Origin: Stichopus chloronotus
Lineage: Eukaryota > Echinodermata > Holothuroidea > Aspidochirotida > Stichopodidae
Assembly (NCBI GenBank): GCA_021234535.1
Contig: CM037840.1
Location: forward strand, 9,216,643-9,280,642
Direction: 5' to 3'
DNA: 64,000 nucleotides
Shown here: in pieces, positions 1-14,100 of the stretch
How positions within the stretch are numbered: position 1 is the stretch's first letter
How the letters are laid out: each line of letters opens with the position of its first letter
Notes under the pieces: model-generated
Told to the model about the DNA's origin: nothing
The model's input: the letters and a program-made list of their open reading frames with translations, nothing else
The model's database searches: none
Translations under genes and position numbers: made by a program

Positions 1-2163
1 ATGTTAGAAACATAGACATTAGTAAACAATGCAGCAGGCAAGCAACTACAGCTTAATAGCAGTTATACCCAGTTTCCATGGTTACAGTGAAAAAGTGCCT
101 TCACAGAGTAAAGACAATCCACAACCTTACAAACATGCAACCCAATATTTTTTTCTGAGGCAAACACTCGCAAAATTTCGGGGACACTTCTGTCTAGGAT
201 CCAAGTTCCCTGATAAATTCTTCCTTGTGAAAATGCAAATGTCACAATTCCGCCATTTTGACAATGGATTACCATGGCAATGGTTTCATATAATGCCTCT
301 CTTATGGTGGTGATACTCACACAGGCTTACTTTGCTTGCTACCTGATTTTTTTCTTCCGCTCTTTCTTTAAACTCCTGGTAGGCTGCTCGCTATGAGAGA
401 TGCAAAATGTGCTCGTTATCGAAACGTACTTATGACAGAATGTTCGGGCAAGATTTCCACCAAATGTTGGTCAAAGTCAGTTCCCCGAGTTACCGACTAG
501 GTTTGTGTATTATTTATAAAAAAAACAAAAATAGAAATCAGGCTCCAAAGTGGTCCATCCAGAATTTAAGGGAACCTTTATGAAGAGTAGCATCCATAGA
601 TATGTGTAGAGAAACGTAGGTATAAAACAGTGCCAAAATATTAGCAATGCAAACAAGCCGTTAGCTCTAGAAACATGGTCGATCAGTTCCCCCTGAATTT
701 TCCCTCACGCAACCTCCCTGGACAATTTGCAACCTGAAAATTTCCAACACAGAAAATTCCTCCTCAGACGATTCTTCCCTGACAATTCCTCCAGTGAAGG
801 CGTTGGGATTACAATGAAAGAGGGAAATAGTCAGATGGAATTTCTGGGGAGGTGTATGGGACTCTAGCACCTTATAAAACAGCTATCATTTCTTAACAGG
901 AATCTTGTTTTTTCCCCCTTTAGGGAAAACTTTGAATGGGATTTCCTTGAAACTCACTGTCCAACAAAAGGCAAAGCTAAACATGCCTTTGAAACAGAGC
1001 ATCGTAGAAGGTTTCTGCCCAGAAAGATGGAATAACGTGCAGGGGAACAGAGGAGCAAAGGCCTATAAAAAAACAGAAACCACACAGGAACTCTTAACTT
1101 AGGGGAAAACTTGGATCACTTTGATGCCTGATTTTTTCCCCTTCTTTTCCCCTCATCTCATTGCATTCAAGCCCTTGTTTACCTTTCCCAAGGATGTCAA
1201 ATTGTTTTGGTTTACACAACGACAGGTCGCGTGCTTAACACAAGGGTAAGGTCTAATTTCATCAGCAAATTATGAATGGACCATGGAGCTGTCTGCTACA
1301 AGAGAGACCAAAGTCTTTTGAGACAGAAGAACTGCCTTCACCTTTCACAACTACCCCCCTCCTAAAAATACACAAATAAAGATGATGAACTGAATTGGTT
1401 CCTTAATATGCTGCTCCCAGAAACAAGCCTTGTAGAATAAAACTAGCGAGAGAATGCTGAGGTAACTGTCATTACTTGACAAGTGTCCCTTTGAAAACCT
1501 TTTCGACCATATATTACCGAGTCCTAGAAGCAATAGTCACCTTCGAGATCAGAGGCGGCTTGACTAGAAAAAAACAAAACTTATGAAAAACCAAACCAAA
1601 TCGTCAGAGACGCATCTCACAGCTGCCTCTTTTTGCAACTGACGGATCACGCCCCAACCGAAGTTTGCCCTCAGATTCCAAGCCTGATGCCTCCTGGAGA
1701 TGCAAACATTTCTGACAGCTTCTCAAAATGACGGCAGATTTTTCGACCGTGTCTGGAGTTTTTCTAAGGTAAAGCTGCCGGACTAACATCTTTGCAGGTC
1801 TTCAAACAGGGCAAACTCTGACCCATCAACCGGGACTCAAAATTCTGTGACATTTGAATTACGACCGGCAGTTGAAAACTCTGAAAATCCCGCAAACGGA
1901 GAGGCAGAGATTCCTCATCTTGTCCAGGGGGATGAGAATTCTAGGCATCCCATTTTTTTGTTTGTTTCGTCTACCTTTAAGTGGAGTTAACTATTTACTT
2001 TGGAGTGAACTTTCCTGAGTGTGGCACAGCAAGGATATTTGGAATCTTACTGACGACGTAAAAATGAATATCATTTTTGCCATTAATAGCCATCTTTTGC
2101 ACTTCCGAAATTGCTCTCATTTTTTTTTTTTATTTTTTGGGGGCATCTATCATCCACCAAAAA
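1..2163. other. Region downstream of WDR48: no gene supported
   Basis: This should contain the WDR48 3' UTR and intergenic DNA. A minus-strand AATAAA (plus-strand TTTATT at 2129-2134) lies only about 30 nt past the stop inside a T-rich tract. It is a possible but unproven polyadenylation signal. The short open frames here show no recognisable protein or flanking splice structure. Confidence 0.4.
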
Positions 2164-5100
2164 TCACCTTGAAAAGGGTGTCCTCCACGATGAATTGGTA
2201 GAGCCCTTCTCGTCCAGGTCGTTGACTGGCGTCCCGTTCTGCACCTTGTTCCTGTACTGCAGATCCAGGTCAGCAGTGCTCTTCCAGATGAAATGCTTGA
2301 CGGTCCTGAGGTCCCAGTGGGGCTCCAGCACCTGAAATTTTGGAGTCAAGAGATGTACCGAGGTAATGAATTCATGTTACTGGTAATTTAACCTTTACCG
2401 ATGCTCAAAACTCAGGTTACCCCCTCCACCCCTCCCTACAAAGACCAAGTAGAACACACCGAGAGGATGCTGGTGAGTAACTTAACCTGAAAGGCATATC
2501 ATGATGTTAACACTGAACAGGCAAGCAAAATGACCAAATGATTCCTTGGAGGTGTTTGAAAGACACTTTGAACTTTCATCATTTCTAACATCTATCATCA
2601 TTTACTTGTTAGCAATGAGACAACCTCACGCTTTAACCAAAGATTAATTTGGTTACATCATTAACATTTAACTTCCGAACTAATAATATGAGCAAAGGTG
2701 TCCAAAAACTTTGATGTCTGCTGATTGACAGAAGTCTTTGTGTTTTTCACTTTGAACTAAAACTTTCCATGATTTTGCAGCCTTTCCGTAAAACCGCAAA
2801 CTCTTGTCTTTCCAACAAAGGTCAAATTTTGCTACCCTTTCATCCACGTGACGTAACTACCACCGCTGATTCCTTGCCACCCTATTCTCAACAACCGAGG
2901 TCATTTCCCACTGCTGGAGTAAAAGTGCTGTAAAAAAACAGACAGTTGCCATTTAAGTCTACAAACACTGAAGACAATTGCTACCAACATTCATCCACTG
3001 GCAGCTTCTCCCGCATCTCCGATCGCCTCCTCTCGTTTTTACCTCTCCACCACCACCACTAACCATCTTCAACAACCCTACCTGATCTTGACAGAGTAGC
3101 TCCACCTTCTCCATGGCTATCTCTGTTTGGTCCTCCTCTCCCTTCTCGCTCGGTTCGCTGCTCCTACGGGACAGCGTCGACGACCCGGACACGGATGTGT
3201 TGTCTGACTGACCCATGATATTCTTGTAAACGTGTTCTTGTACTTTCTTTATCTGCAGCATGTCATTTGCAGACAGTTTGTCTCTGTAAAGACATAATAT
3301 AGCCAAAAAAAGAAAAGTGAAACATTGAAATGTCGAAAGAACAAGGAAACACCCTGTGACACAAAACAAAGCATCGCTAGGAAGGTTTGTGATTTGTCAG
3401 AGACCAAGTACTGCAGTGGGAGATGCTGGCGACTTGAACAACAGCATATATGTTTGTCAGAGCAGGACTAATAAACTTGAGCACACCACATGTGACCCAC
3501 TTGTGACTAGAGAAACGATGATCCTGGACTGGTCTTTGGTTTACAAGTGGTAGACCTGAGATCAATCCCTGAGCAAAGGATTTATGATCCCAAGCAGGAT
3601 GCACAATTGTCAGTACGGGGCAGGTGATCCTGAACAATGGACTGTTGATCCTAACCACAGGACAAGCTATCCTCCCTTCGCGATATTTATGATCCCAAAT
3701 TGTGGAACCAATTGATCGCTTCAACGGGGCACACGATTTATGATACTAAGTAAGTCAACTTGCTCTGAGCATTTCTCGGCAAATTGATTGGCTATTTTGA
3801 CCACAGGGCTGATCCTAAACAGTTTCTGGTAACAAAAGTTTAAATCCTGAGCTCAACTTTCCATCCTCAGTGACTGTACTGTTCTCAAACTTCTGTCATT
3901 GCGCTACAGGCCATGTATTCCTTGTTTGATAGAGTTCAACGTTGTGACCTGTCCTACCTCTCCGGACTCCATTTAACATATTTTACTCATTATCTAACGG
4001 TGAGATGTCCTGCAATGTCCTACTTGTCCTAGATGTCCTACATTTGATCCACTAGCAAACTGCTGCGATCAACTTACATGGCAGACTGTAAGATAGGCTC
4101 ACGGGATCAGACTCACCTTTTTACACTTTTATTACTGGAATGCACTTGCGGTTGTAAGAAGAAGGTGATTTTGTTAAACTTTGGAACTTGGTTCTGTTGG
4201 AAGACAAAAGAAATCAGTTAAGAGCAAACTAGGCGGACCAGAACACTATGAAATAAAAAAAAAAAAGAAATTCCATGAAAAGTCAAAGACAGCATTAAAT
4301 TTACCAAAGCTGTAGGAATTGTGGCAGAGCATTCATCAGTGACTTATTTAAAGAAACAGATTCCGATGGTAAAAAATTATCTGTCAAATTCATGATTTCA
4401 TGAAATATGTTTCGAGAGAGTCGAACTTCACATGTTGCATATGAAAGGAAACACCTGACTCACATCCACGGCTACATCCACAACCCACTGGGGCACCGAA
4501 TCTTGAAGGAGCATCCTCTCCGACTCCCCGCCTGCATCTCGGCAGAGAAACCTGAATAACGTCCGTCCACCTGCCTCGCTGAATATGACGGGGGTGTGAG
4601 GGGGCATGCTGAAGTACCTGTTACCCTTGACTATTAAAGTGTTGTGTCGTCTAAGCTCTGGTGGGGTGGAAGGACTCGATGAACCAAAAGATACTTTGAT
4701 ATCGTCTGTTTTGGTATCGATACCATTTTCTGGAACAGAAGCCAGAAAAATAAAAGTGCAAAAACAATGGTGGATGAGCCTGGCACGTTTACAGTCATTA
4801 ACAGAACATCAACTGATGAGGCATCTGCTACATTATCAACAGTAATAAATATTACCATACTTAATTATAACCATGATGCTATCATGCTAATTAAACAACA
4901 GGTGAAGATCTCCTTGGATGGTTCTGAATCCCCATCTCCCCTTTTACTTACTTGGCAACATGCCAAAAAAAAAAAAATTTTGTCATATTGGTATTTAAAA
5001 CATACAAAAGTATTGGACATAACATAATACTAAGAAACACCCCATAAATGACAGGTTACACAACAGAGAACACAGGTGGAAAATTCAGCCTATGGGAAAT

Positions 5101-8100
5101 GAGTGGCCACATTTCAAAGTAGCTCTCCTTAAAGGGATGAAACTTTACTCCAGGTTTTATTGACACCACCGTTTGTCACTCATATGCTAAGTGAGAGATC
5201 TAAAAATCAGAAAAACTCAAACATACTTTTCTTTAATGTTCACCGATAAAGAAAACTCAATTTTTACAAGCTATCATTTTGATGGGACCATGGGTAAAAC
5301 AAAGCCCTTATTTAGATCATCTTTCACATCAAAGCAGTCTGTCTAATGCTCATGCTCACCTGTTCTTGGAATGACACTGTCTGGGTCATAGGAATGAGCT
5401 GTTGGCCAGTGTTCCAAGAGAGCCTTCAGTACTAAACCGCCATAATTCACTGAAAAATGACCAAGATGAAAAAATGAAAATATATGTAAACAATATATAT
5501 GAATTGAAATATGCAACAACTACTTGCTGTTTGGTGAAGGGACTGCCATCAAATCAGCAAAATCCTCAAGAATGGTTATAAATCCAAAGTGTTTTGGGAC
5601 TCTGGTTACAGTGATAGCATGAAGTTGAATCTAGAAGCAAAAAAAAAAAAAAAAAGCAAAACTGCAGATATCCACAACCTAACATACAATCCAGCAACAA
5701 GCACCTCATCCATTTTAACGTTATTGCAGGTATCCATATAGCCTAACATACTATCCAGTCACAAATATCGCTACCACTCTGTTTCTGGCTGTGTGTACAT
5801 AGCCTTACATACTTCCCAGTCACAAATTATCTCACCCACTACATCGTGGTAGCTATCACATAGCTCAACGTACTATCCAGTCACAATTATATGACCTACT
5901 CTAATGTCACTTCAGATATTCACATAGCCTAACATACTATCAAGTTTCAAATTATACCCAACGTCCTTTACTGTCATGGCAGATATCCACATAGCCTAAC
6001 ATACTATGCAGTCAAGAGAAAAATGTGAAATCATTATCATGAATGAATTTCCAACTACCTCAACTTCAAAGTTTGGCTAAACAAACTTTTTTTTTCTGTT
6101 AGGGAATACTATAAGCAACTCTCAATAGACATAATTCACACAACTTAGAAGATAAACATTTGTTATCTAAGTACAAATATCATAATAACCATTTACACTG
6201 CAAAGAAGACACATTTCAGTCACACAAAATGTTGAAAGAGGGTAAAAGTTTGTAAGTCTAAAGAAATAATAACTTTTCACATAAGAGACATCAGCGAAAA
6301 CTGTGATCTGGTACTTAAAAACAAGGCTCACATTTTGTTTCCGGTTCATCGGGTTCTCCAAGACCAACCTCCTTCGAAGAAACCCAAGCAGGAAAACAAT
6401 CTGTCTCGTCTAAATGAATACAAAGCATCTGAAAGTCAAAAGAAAAAGAAAATGAATCCAAACCAAATTACAGCAGATGGCTGTAATACACATGCAAGCA
6501 AAAAAGACCCTAAACTTTAACTAAGCAGCAAACATCAAAACAAAGCGAAAAAAGGAAAGTGTAACATGTTTTCCAAAGTAAACTTTTCACTGATGACTTG
6601 CGACTGCTCTAAGAAAACAGAAACAATTTTATCGTAAGAGATGCTGATAAATGTATCAGGCCATTAGGCATATTCAGGAAAGTGAAAGATTAAAAAATAT
6701 GAATTTTGTGAACTAGTTGTGCTCAAGATCATTTCAAGGAAATTTCTTTTCAACTAATTCTACAAGTAACCATAGCATCTTACAGCCGTTTCTGCCCTCT
6801 AGAAACTCTATCTGGAATCTATTTTTTTTTTTTCAAGGGAAGCATGACAAAGCTTCCTCAGAGTCAATTGTTTTTTGCTCTCTAATGTCAGACGAAGGCA
6901 CTGATCGACACACCTTTGAACCAGTAACACTTTGAAGATGACCAAACCCAAGAAAAAACTAGAAAGCCAAAAGGCTTAGTGATCCCTTGCCTCATGATAT
7001 ATATTGCAACAAACATGAATCGCCCACATGACAAGCATGAGATCCCACACAGTTATCATACTTGAGATACCATCTTAGTAAGGTCAAAACCTTTTGAAAT
7101 CTCGTGACCCAAAATGACCTTTCACCTCCACTTAAAACAATAGGGATCACCTACCCTATATGGCCATCAACATGCTAAATATGAACAATTCACAAACTAA
7201 GTATAAGATCCCTCTTATTTATCACCCTTAAAATATCATGCATACAAGGTTTTGACCTTTTGTCACCCCAAATAACCTTTGACCTACACAAACATGAGAA
7301 AACTCCCAAACGGATATGATGCTGCAGGGGAACAAATTATATTTTGTAGTGTCTAATAACTTGATAAAAAGGTAAACATGTTTATTTAATCAAAATTATA
7401 GCACTTTATTTTGTCGAGTTACAGCTATTGGTGGCAGCTCTTTCATATTTGATTTTTTGGCATGATGCCCTTCCCAATGGCTATGAGGTCCTTGAAAATT
7501 AGCAAAAACTGATATTCCTATTAAACAAGAATCTAGCATGACTTGCAATTTCGCCTTTAGTCTACTTAAAGACACAACACACGGTACAAGTTTCCCTGGT
7601 TTGATACACAGTAGTCATTTGTTTAAAGCTTACCTGAACTACTGTAAAGTGAAATAGGGCATTTAGAATACACCAACATGGCATACAAAGAAATTCACCT
7701 TAACCATTGTTAAACCATTCACTCTCATCAATAAATATCTGTCAAAGCTTCATCTCCTCAAAACATTATGCATGTGATGAGTAACGGATGCATCATTTGA
7801 ATTTTAAAAAGTTTGGGTGAACAAATTATTGTTGAGCAACAAATAGCTAAATTTCTGATCTGTGAGAATCTTATTCCTTGAAAATAAGGCTACTGTAATT
7901 CGTTATTTTGAATAATCTATCATTCTATGTCCACAAATAATGGTTTTAAAAATATGGTTGTTTTCTGTAAAACAAACGCCCTATTTCCCTTTAAGGGCTA
8001 AACAGAGACACTGTTTATACAGTAAATGGTTAAGTCCATTGAGCACCTGGTTCAACAGACTGTATGATTTATTCTGGACATTGTGGTTTCTACTGGCAGT

Positions 8101-11100
8101 CAACTGTGATAAATTATGTCAGATAACAGTGACCAATTTGAAAAGAGGGGGGTCAGTTACAATTTGATTCATTCAATTAAGCAATCACAGTTCATGCACG
8201 CTCAAGGGTATTTGATCCAAATGATTAGTAATTTAGTTCTTTTTATAAAGCTAATAACCCGTGGTATATTTAATCAATTCCAATTTACAATTCATGCATG
8301 CTCACATGTCCTTATGAGGATAGTGGCAAAAGGTTTGCAAAATAATTATCTTTGATACCAAATTTAATGTTGTCTTCATCTTTTCTTTATGGTTATCGAA
8401 GAGACTATGTTGGTATGTCATAAAAGAAGTTCTCAAATCAACAAGAGGATTCTACATTACAAGTATAAAATTCACTAGAAGGACCGTTCTTTAAATATTG
8501 TAGATTCAAGTTTTTCACATTTTGACCTCCCATGACCCCAAATGACCTTTCACCTCTGCCAAAAAAAATAAGGATCATCTACTCGATATGGGCAATCCAC
8601 ACGCTAACTATGAGATCTCTCACGTTTACCGTTCTGGAGATATCGTGTTTACAAGCAATTTTCAAGGTATTTACCATTTGACCTCTGGTGACCCTTGTAC
8701 TCAATAAGATACACCTACCCACTTCATATGACATCTGCTCAAGCTTCTCTTCTTGAGATATCGTGTTTACATGGTTTTCACAATTTGACCCCTGTTGACC
8801 CCAAATGACCTTTGACCTCCACTGAAAACGATAGGGTTCCTGTACTCAACATGTTGCAACTACATACTAAACATGAGATTTCTACAAGCTTCCTTTCTTG
8901 AGATATCGTGTTTACAAGGTTTTCACAATTTGACCCCTGTTGACCCCAAATGACCTTTGACCTCCACCAAAAACAATAGGGATCATCTACTCAATAAGGG
9001 CAACCTTCATGCCAAGTATGAGATCACTCACAGTTACTCTTCTGGAGATATCGTGTTTACAAGCAATTTTCAAGGTATTTACCTTTTGACCTCTAGTGAC
9101 CCCAAATGACCTTTGACCTCCCCCAAAAACAATAGGGATCATCTACTCAATATGGGCAATCTACATGCCAAGTATGAGATCACTCAGAGTTACGCTTCTT
9201 GAGATATCGTGTTTACAAGCAGGTGTCACACACGCACATACACACGTACACACACACACACACACGACATCACCATCGCATAGATTCCTCTGCCTTCGGC
9301 AAGGAATCAAAAAGTAAACAACAATGTTTGAGGAGAAAAGGCAGAAAAAAAGCAAGCGGCATTGTTTTTTTTTTGTGCTTTCTGAACAAGAGAAAGAATA
9401 AGATTAACAGTTCAAACTGTCATTATAGACTTGTCTAAAAGTGAAAGTAGTCTCACCCCGATTTTTAGGTCCACAGAAAACCAGTTGGGAACGTAAACCA
9501 TCTGAGTTCTGTTTTTGATTTCCTTTTGGAAATCAACTTTGCCAAGGTCTTTCACTTTTGACGCCTGGTGAAAAAGGGTAAGAAATAGTAGTAAACCTGG
9601 AACCTAACTTGGCACTGTGCATTTCAGTCAAATTTGGATAGGAAGACAACATAATTTACATCTCCCAATTGGCTACCCTGTTACTAGTTAGTGACAGAAA
9701 CATCTTGCATGCTAATTCCATATTTTCAACTGTCGAACAATCTCGTGGAATTTAAAATTTTCTCCAAGTGAATGTTTCGCTACCACTTTGTTAGTGGCAC
9801 ACAAAGTAGACAATCCATAACAAATAGTAGCTTTGATGGCCTCTAATAGATACCATTTGTCCTCCCCAGTTTTAATTGAAATTGTTTCAGCAACAGGTAT
9901 AAGTACATTGCATAAACTGTTTACATCATAAATACATTGAACTAGAGCAGCTTAGCTTATTACTGGTTGGTAGAGATACATGTAGTATCCACAATCAATA
10001 GTAAATGAAACAGTATCCCATGATGCAATGTTCTGACCACATGCAAGACAAAATTGCCTGTCATAATGGACTATTCTAACCATGACCATAGACACCTGTT
10101 CTTCCATGTGCTCATCGTGTACTGCCATATCCCAAGAAATAGCATAAGCTACTTTGGCACTGTGTTGCATTTGCTTGGCCAAAAGACAGAAATTCTATGC
10201 AAGTTAAGGTTAACATGGGTGGCAGTCATTTCTTACACAAAGACTTGGCATTTTCAAAAAGTTAGATACAGACCATTCACTTACTGTAACTTAAAAAAAA
10301 TCTTTTATTAACTTTATAACTTGGTTACACATTGGTATGTGATATCAACATTTGTAAAGAAGATGATACATGCTTCCAAAACAAAACCCTTAGGGCATAT
10401 GAAATTCTCAATTGTCCTTCAAATGAAGGTTAAATAAACAAAAAAAAGCATAAGACATGTTTCTCATGCAAGTCCCTCTGCTGACATCGTAATTTGCATA
10501 CTTAGACAATGTTTATTCATGATACCTGTATAAGACAGGAATTTGTAAAATCATTAATATTTGATGGAATTTGTGGCTATTTTCCATATTTTTTTATCAA
10601 AAATGTCATTTTCATGTCACACGACCTTTGAACAAACTATAAACAGTTTCACAATGCACCATTCTTATTGCAATCTTGTACTCAAATACATAATGCTCCT
10701 TCTCGTCATTAACCATGTGAAGACGGCATATCGTAAATGAAGCAGTGCGTTGACTCCTGGATTGCCAAATGCTTCTCATTCACCGAGCCAGAGTAGTTTA
10801 CAGAAAATGCAACGTTATCACTGTTACATCAAGATCCATGTCACTTCTCGTTGAACGTGCAATAATGGCATGTACCCATGATGCAATACTCTCATAGCTG
10901 TTTTGTACAACCATGTCCTGCATTTCTCTGGATCACAAACCATGTGACAGCAGCATCCCATAATGCAACATTATATATGTTGAATACTTGGTTCTACTAT
11001 GTGTCCATTCTCAATAAACATGCCGTCACAGCATACCATGATAATGCAACATTCTCATTGCTGCAGTATGTGTCTATATGTCCATCCTAGATCAAAATGC

Positions 11101-14100
11101 CGAGACAATGTGGAATAATGCAACATTCCGATTACTGCACTATGTTGCTACATGTCCATTCTCCATAGAAATGCCATAACAGCACGCCATAATGCAACAT
11201 TCTGATGTTGCCTATGTTTCTAGGTAACCATCCCCCCAAAACATGCCACAACAGCATCCGATGATACAATGACCTGGCTGATGCACTACAGTATGTTACT
11301 TTGCGCTTCTTCTCACCATCTGACTTACCGTAACGACGTCCCACAATGCAACATTCTGGTCGCTTTCCAAGGTGAGTATGTGTCTTTTGTCATTCAGAAT
11401 GTGTAACTGTCGAATACTGGATCCCCCTGGAGCAGAAACAATAGTGACCAAATTAGCTGTGGTCTTTAGAGAGAGACAACTACAACAAAACCATGAATTT
11501 TAAAGAAAAACGAATCACTGTTTCAGCATGTTTCACTCTTAAATTCCACATGATGGACATTTGTTGCAGCTGAACAGCTGTATTCTATCCAATGTGGACT
11601 TAAAAAAGCAATTGTAACACTTAAAAGATACTGCCCTATTGTCCATCTACTTGTTTCTATCACACTATGCTGCAAAACTTGCACTTCCCCCATGGACCAG
11701 TTTTTCCCTTTGTTCCTGTCACAAGTTCGACTGACCCAACTGTTGACAATACTTTTCTCAGAGCAGACAACAAACTTTAGTCACCAACCTTACAAAATAC
11801 AAAAGTTTAAAAACCTGTAACAAATCATATGAATTTCATAAAGATAACTTCATGACAGTTGGAACAATTTTGCCAACAATTGCATTGTGCTTTATGACAG
11901 TTGCAAACGCGATACATTTCAAGCTGCTTTTAGTAGATGAAGATGCATTTTAACGGTTGCCAGACAACTACCCCCAGACATATACACACAGACACATACA
12001 CCCTGGTCTTTAACCACCAGGTGACATAACACACAACCCGTGGGGATTTCTTCCGGGTAAATCTGTCAGGGAGGGGGGAGATTTGTCCAGTCACAATCTT
12101 CACATATCCCTTGCAAAAGTTTATATCACAGCTGTCAGTCCTGCAAAAGATATGATGTAAGTTGACGTTTTTACCTACTACTACAATGAAAAGCAGCATC
12201 CATATCTTTTTACATTTGTCCTGCTCAAAGGTACACCAACGGAGTCAAACTGGCACATCTCCTTGTATAGACTTTGAAAACAAACTTACTTCGCTGCTTT
12301 TTGGCTTCAGCATCTTCAGAAATGAATGCTGAAAGTAAAGGATGATTTTTTAAGCCTTACCTTTGATCGTTTCCTTGGGTTTGGATAGTAATGGTTCTTT
12401 GGAGGCCTTCTCAAAGTCACCTGACTTCCTGTGCATGCTCTCTTTGATGTCCTGTTTTGGTCATTACAACAGAATAGACAAAAGATACCTAATAAATTAT
12501 AATATTGAGTTGTTTACTTAGCAGTGGAAAGAGGAGAAAGAGTAAAAAATTTTACTCATCAATCTAATGCCAGAATTATTGTTCATATTGCTGCATACTT
12601 ACAACAATTTTGTTTTGAGTGTGATTGCTTCCCGTGAAAAAAAACCAATTCTTCATTTGCCTCCGTAATTAAGCCATTCCTGATGACCACAACCTACCCT
12701 GTTCACTTCCCATAAGGGCAAAGCTTAAAGTGACAAATTCCTTACAAAACAATTGCAAAGTGATTGTGTATTTAAACAGTTATTACGTGTTGCAACTACT
12801 CAGCACACCAAATCAGTGAGTTATTAGGTATCGCAGCCACTTCACACACCCAACCAAGCGGGTCCTGTAACTGCTTCGCACACAAAACCAGGGAAGTATT
12901 AGGTGTGGCAGCTACTCTGCACACCAAAACAGGTTGTCTCCTGACCACTCACCCAGCAGTTGAGATCAGAATTCACTGTAGAGACCCAAAGGTTCTCAGA
13001 GTCTGCTCCCAGCTCCATCCTCAGGACTGGTGCGTCTGTCACGCACACCAGCAAGCTGGTGTCGGGGAATCGGGGGTCCGTCTGGAATATTCGGCAGTCC
13101 CTGCCTCCCGAGTAGAAGTGGGTGAAAGTGTCGTTGGCGCAGAGCGCCCAGACCCCCAGGTCGTGGATGTTGAACGTTGCTATGCACCTCTGTTGTCCCA
13201 GCGACCATAACCTCACAGAGCCATCTGAACTTGACGATAAACACTACAGATGGCACGGCAGTGAGAGAGTGAGAGAGAGGATGGGGGAGGGGGCGTAAGG
13301 AGAAAGGAAAACCAGGTTTTTTAACCAAAGATATAGTTCAGGAAATCAACTTTACCAAGACAGATAAACTGCAGCATATTGCTGGGACATAAATCCTCAC
13401 TGAATAAGACAAACTACTCCTTTTGTAACTCAGCCATGTTGACCAGTGATCACCTTGTCGATTTGTATGTTTATGGGGGGGAGGGGGGAGTGTGGGAGAG
13501 AAGAGGGTTTAGTTGCTAGTCAGATTATTTTTGTCCTCTCAATTTATTTTCATCTCTTCTCTCACTATATCCCTGATCCTCTCTCTCTTGCATCTGTTCC
13601 TCACATTTTCATTAATAAACATGGTCTGCTGTTTTGATGGTTTGTCACAAAGACCCTACTAGGGGATGCAACCCTCAGGGCTGTTTTACTTGTACACAAA
13701 TGTTCATTGGTAAGAGCATATTGCATATGTCACTACTAAATTTCACTATCAATTATAAGGGCTCAGCTGTGAGCAGATCACTGCTCTCATAAACACACCA
13801 CTGCTCCCATCGCCCAGACCACGTGCCCCATTGCCCACGACACTGCTATTATCGACCAGACCATGTCCCATTGACCAGACCACATCCCATCAACCAAACC
13901 ACGTCTCATGGACCAGATCACACCTCCCATCAACCAGACCAGACTTCCCAGTGACCAAACCACCACTTCCATTTAAAATACCAGCACTCCCATCTAAAAG
14001 ATAACCGCTTCCCATTGCCCAGACCACATGTCAAATCAACCACAACACTGCTATTATCAACCAGACCACATGTCCCATGTCCCATCAACCAGACCACCAC

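Noticed and set aside
63..320. 85-codon minus-strand open frame downstream of WDR48
   Set aside because: No homology seen and no splice links; likely chance.
8515..9225. CRISPR-like array
   Set aside because: Repeat units are about 150 bp, degenerate and continuous with no spacers, and this is an animal genome.
9161..9438. Open frames rich in His/Thr or Val/Cys
   Set aside because: Produced by the CA microsatellite on both strands.
12905..13328. Long open frames on both strands at the 12.95-13.24 kb exon
   Set aside because: Shadows of the real WDR48 exon in other frames.
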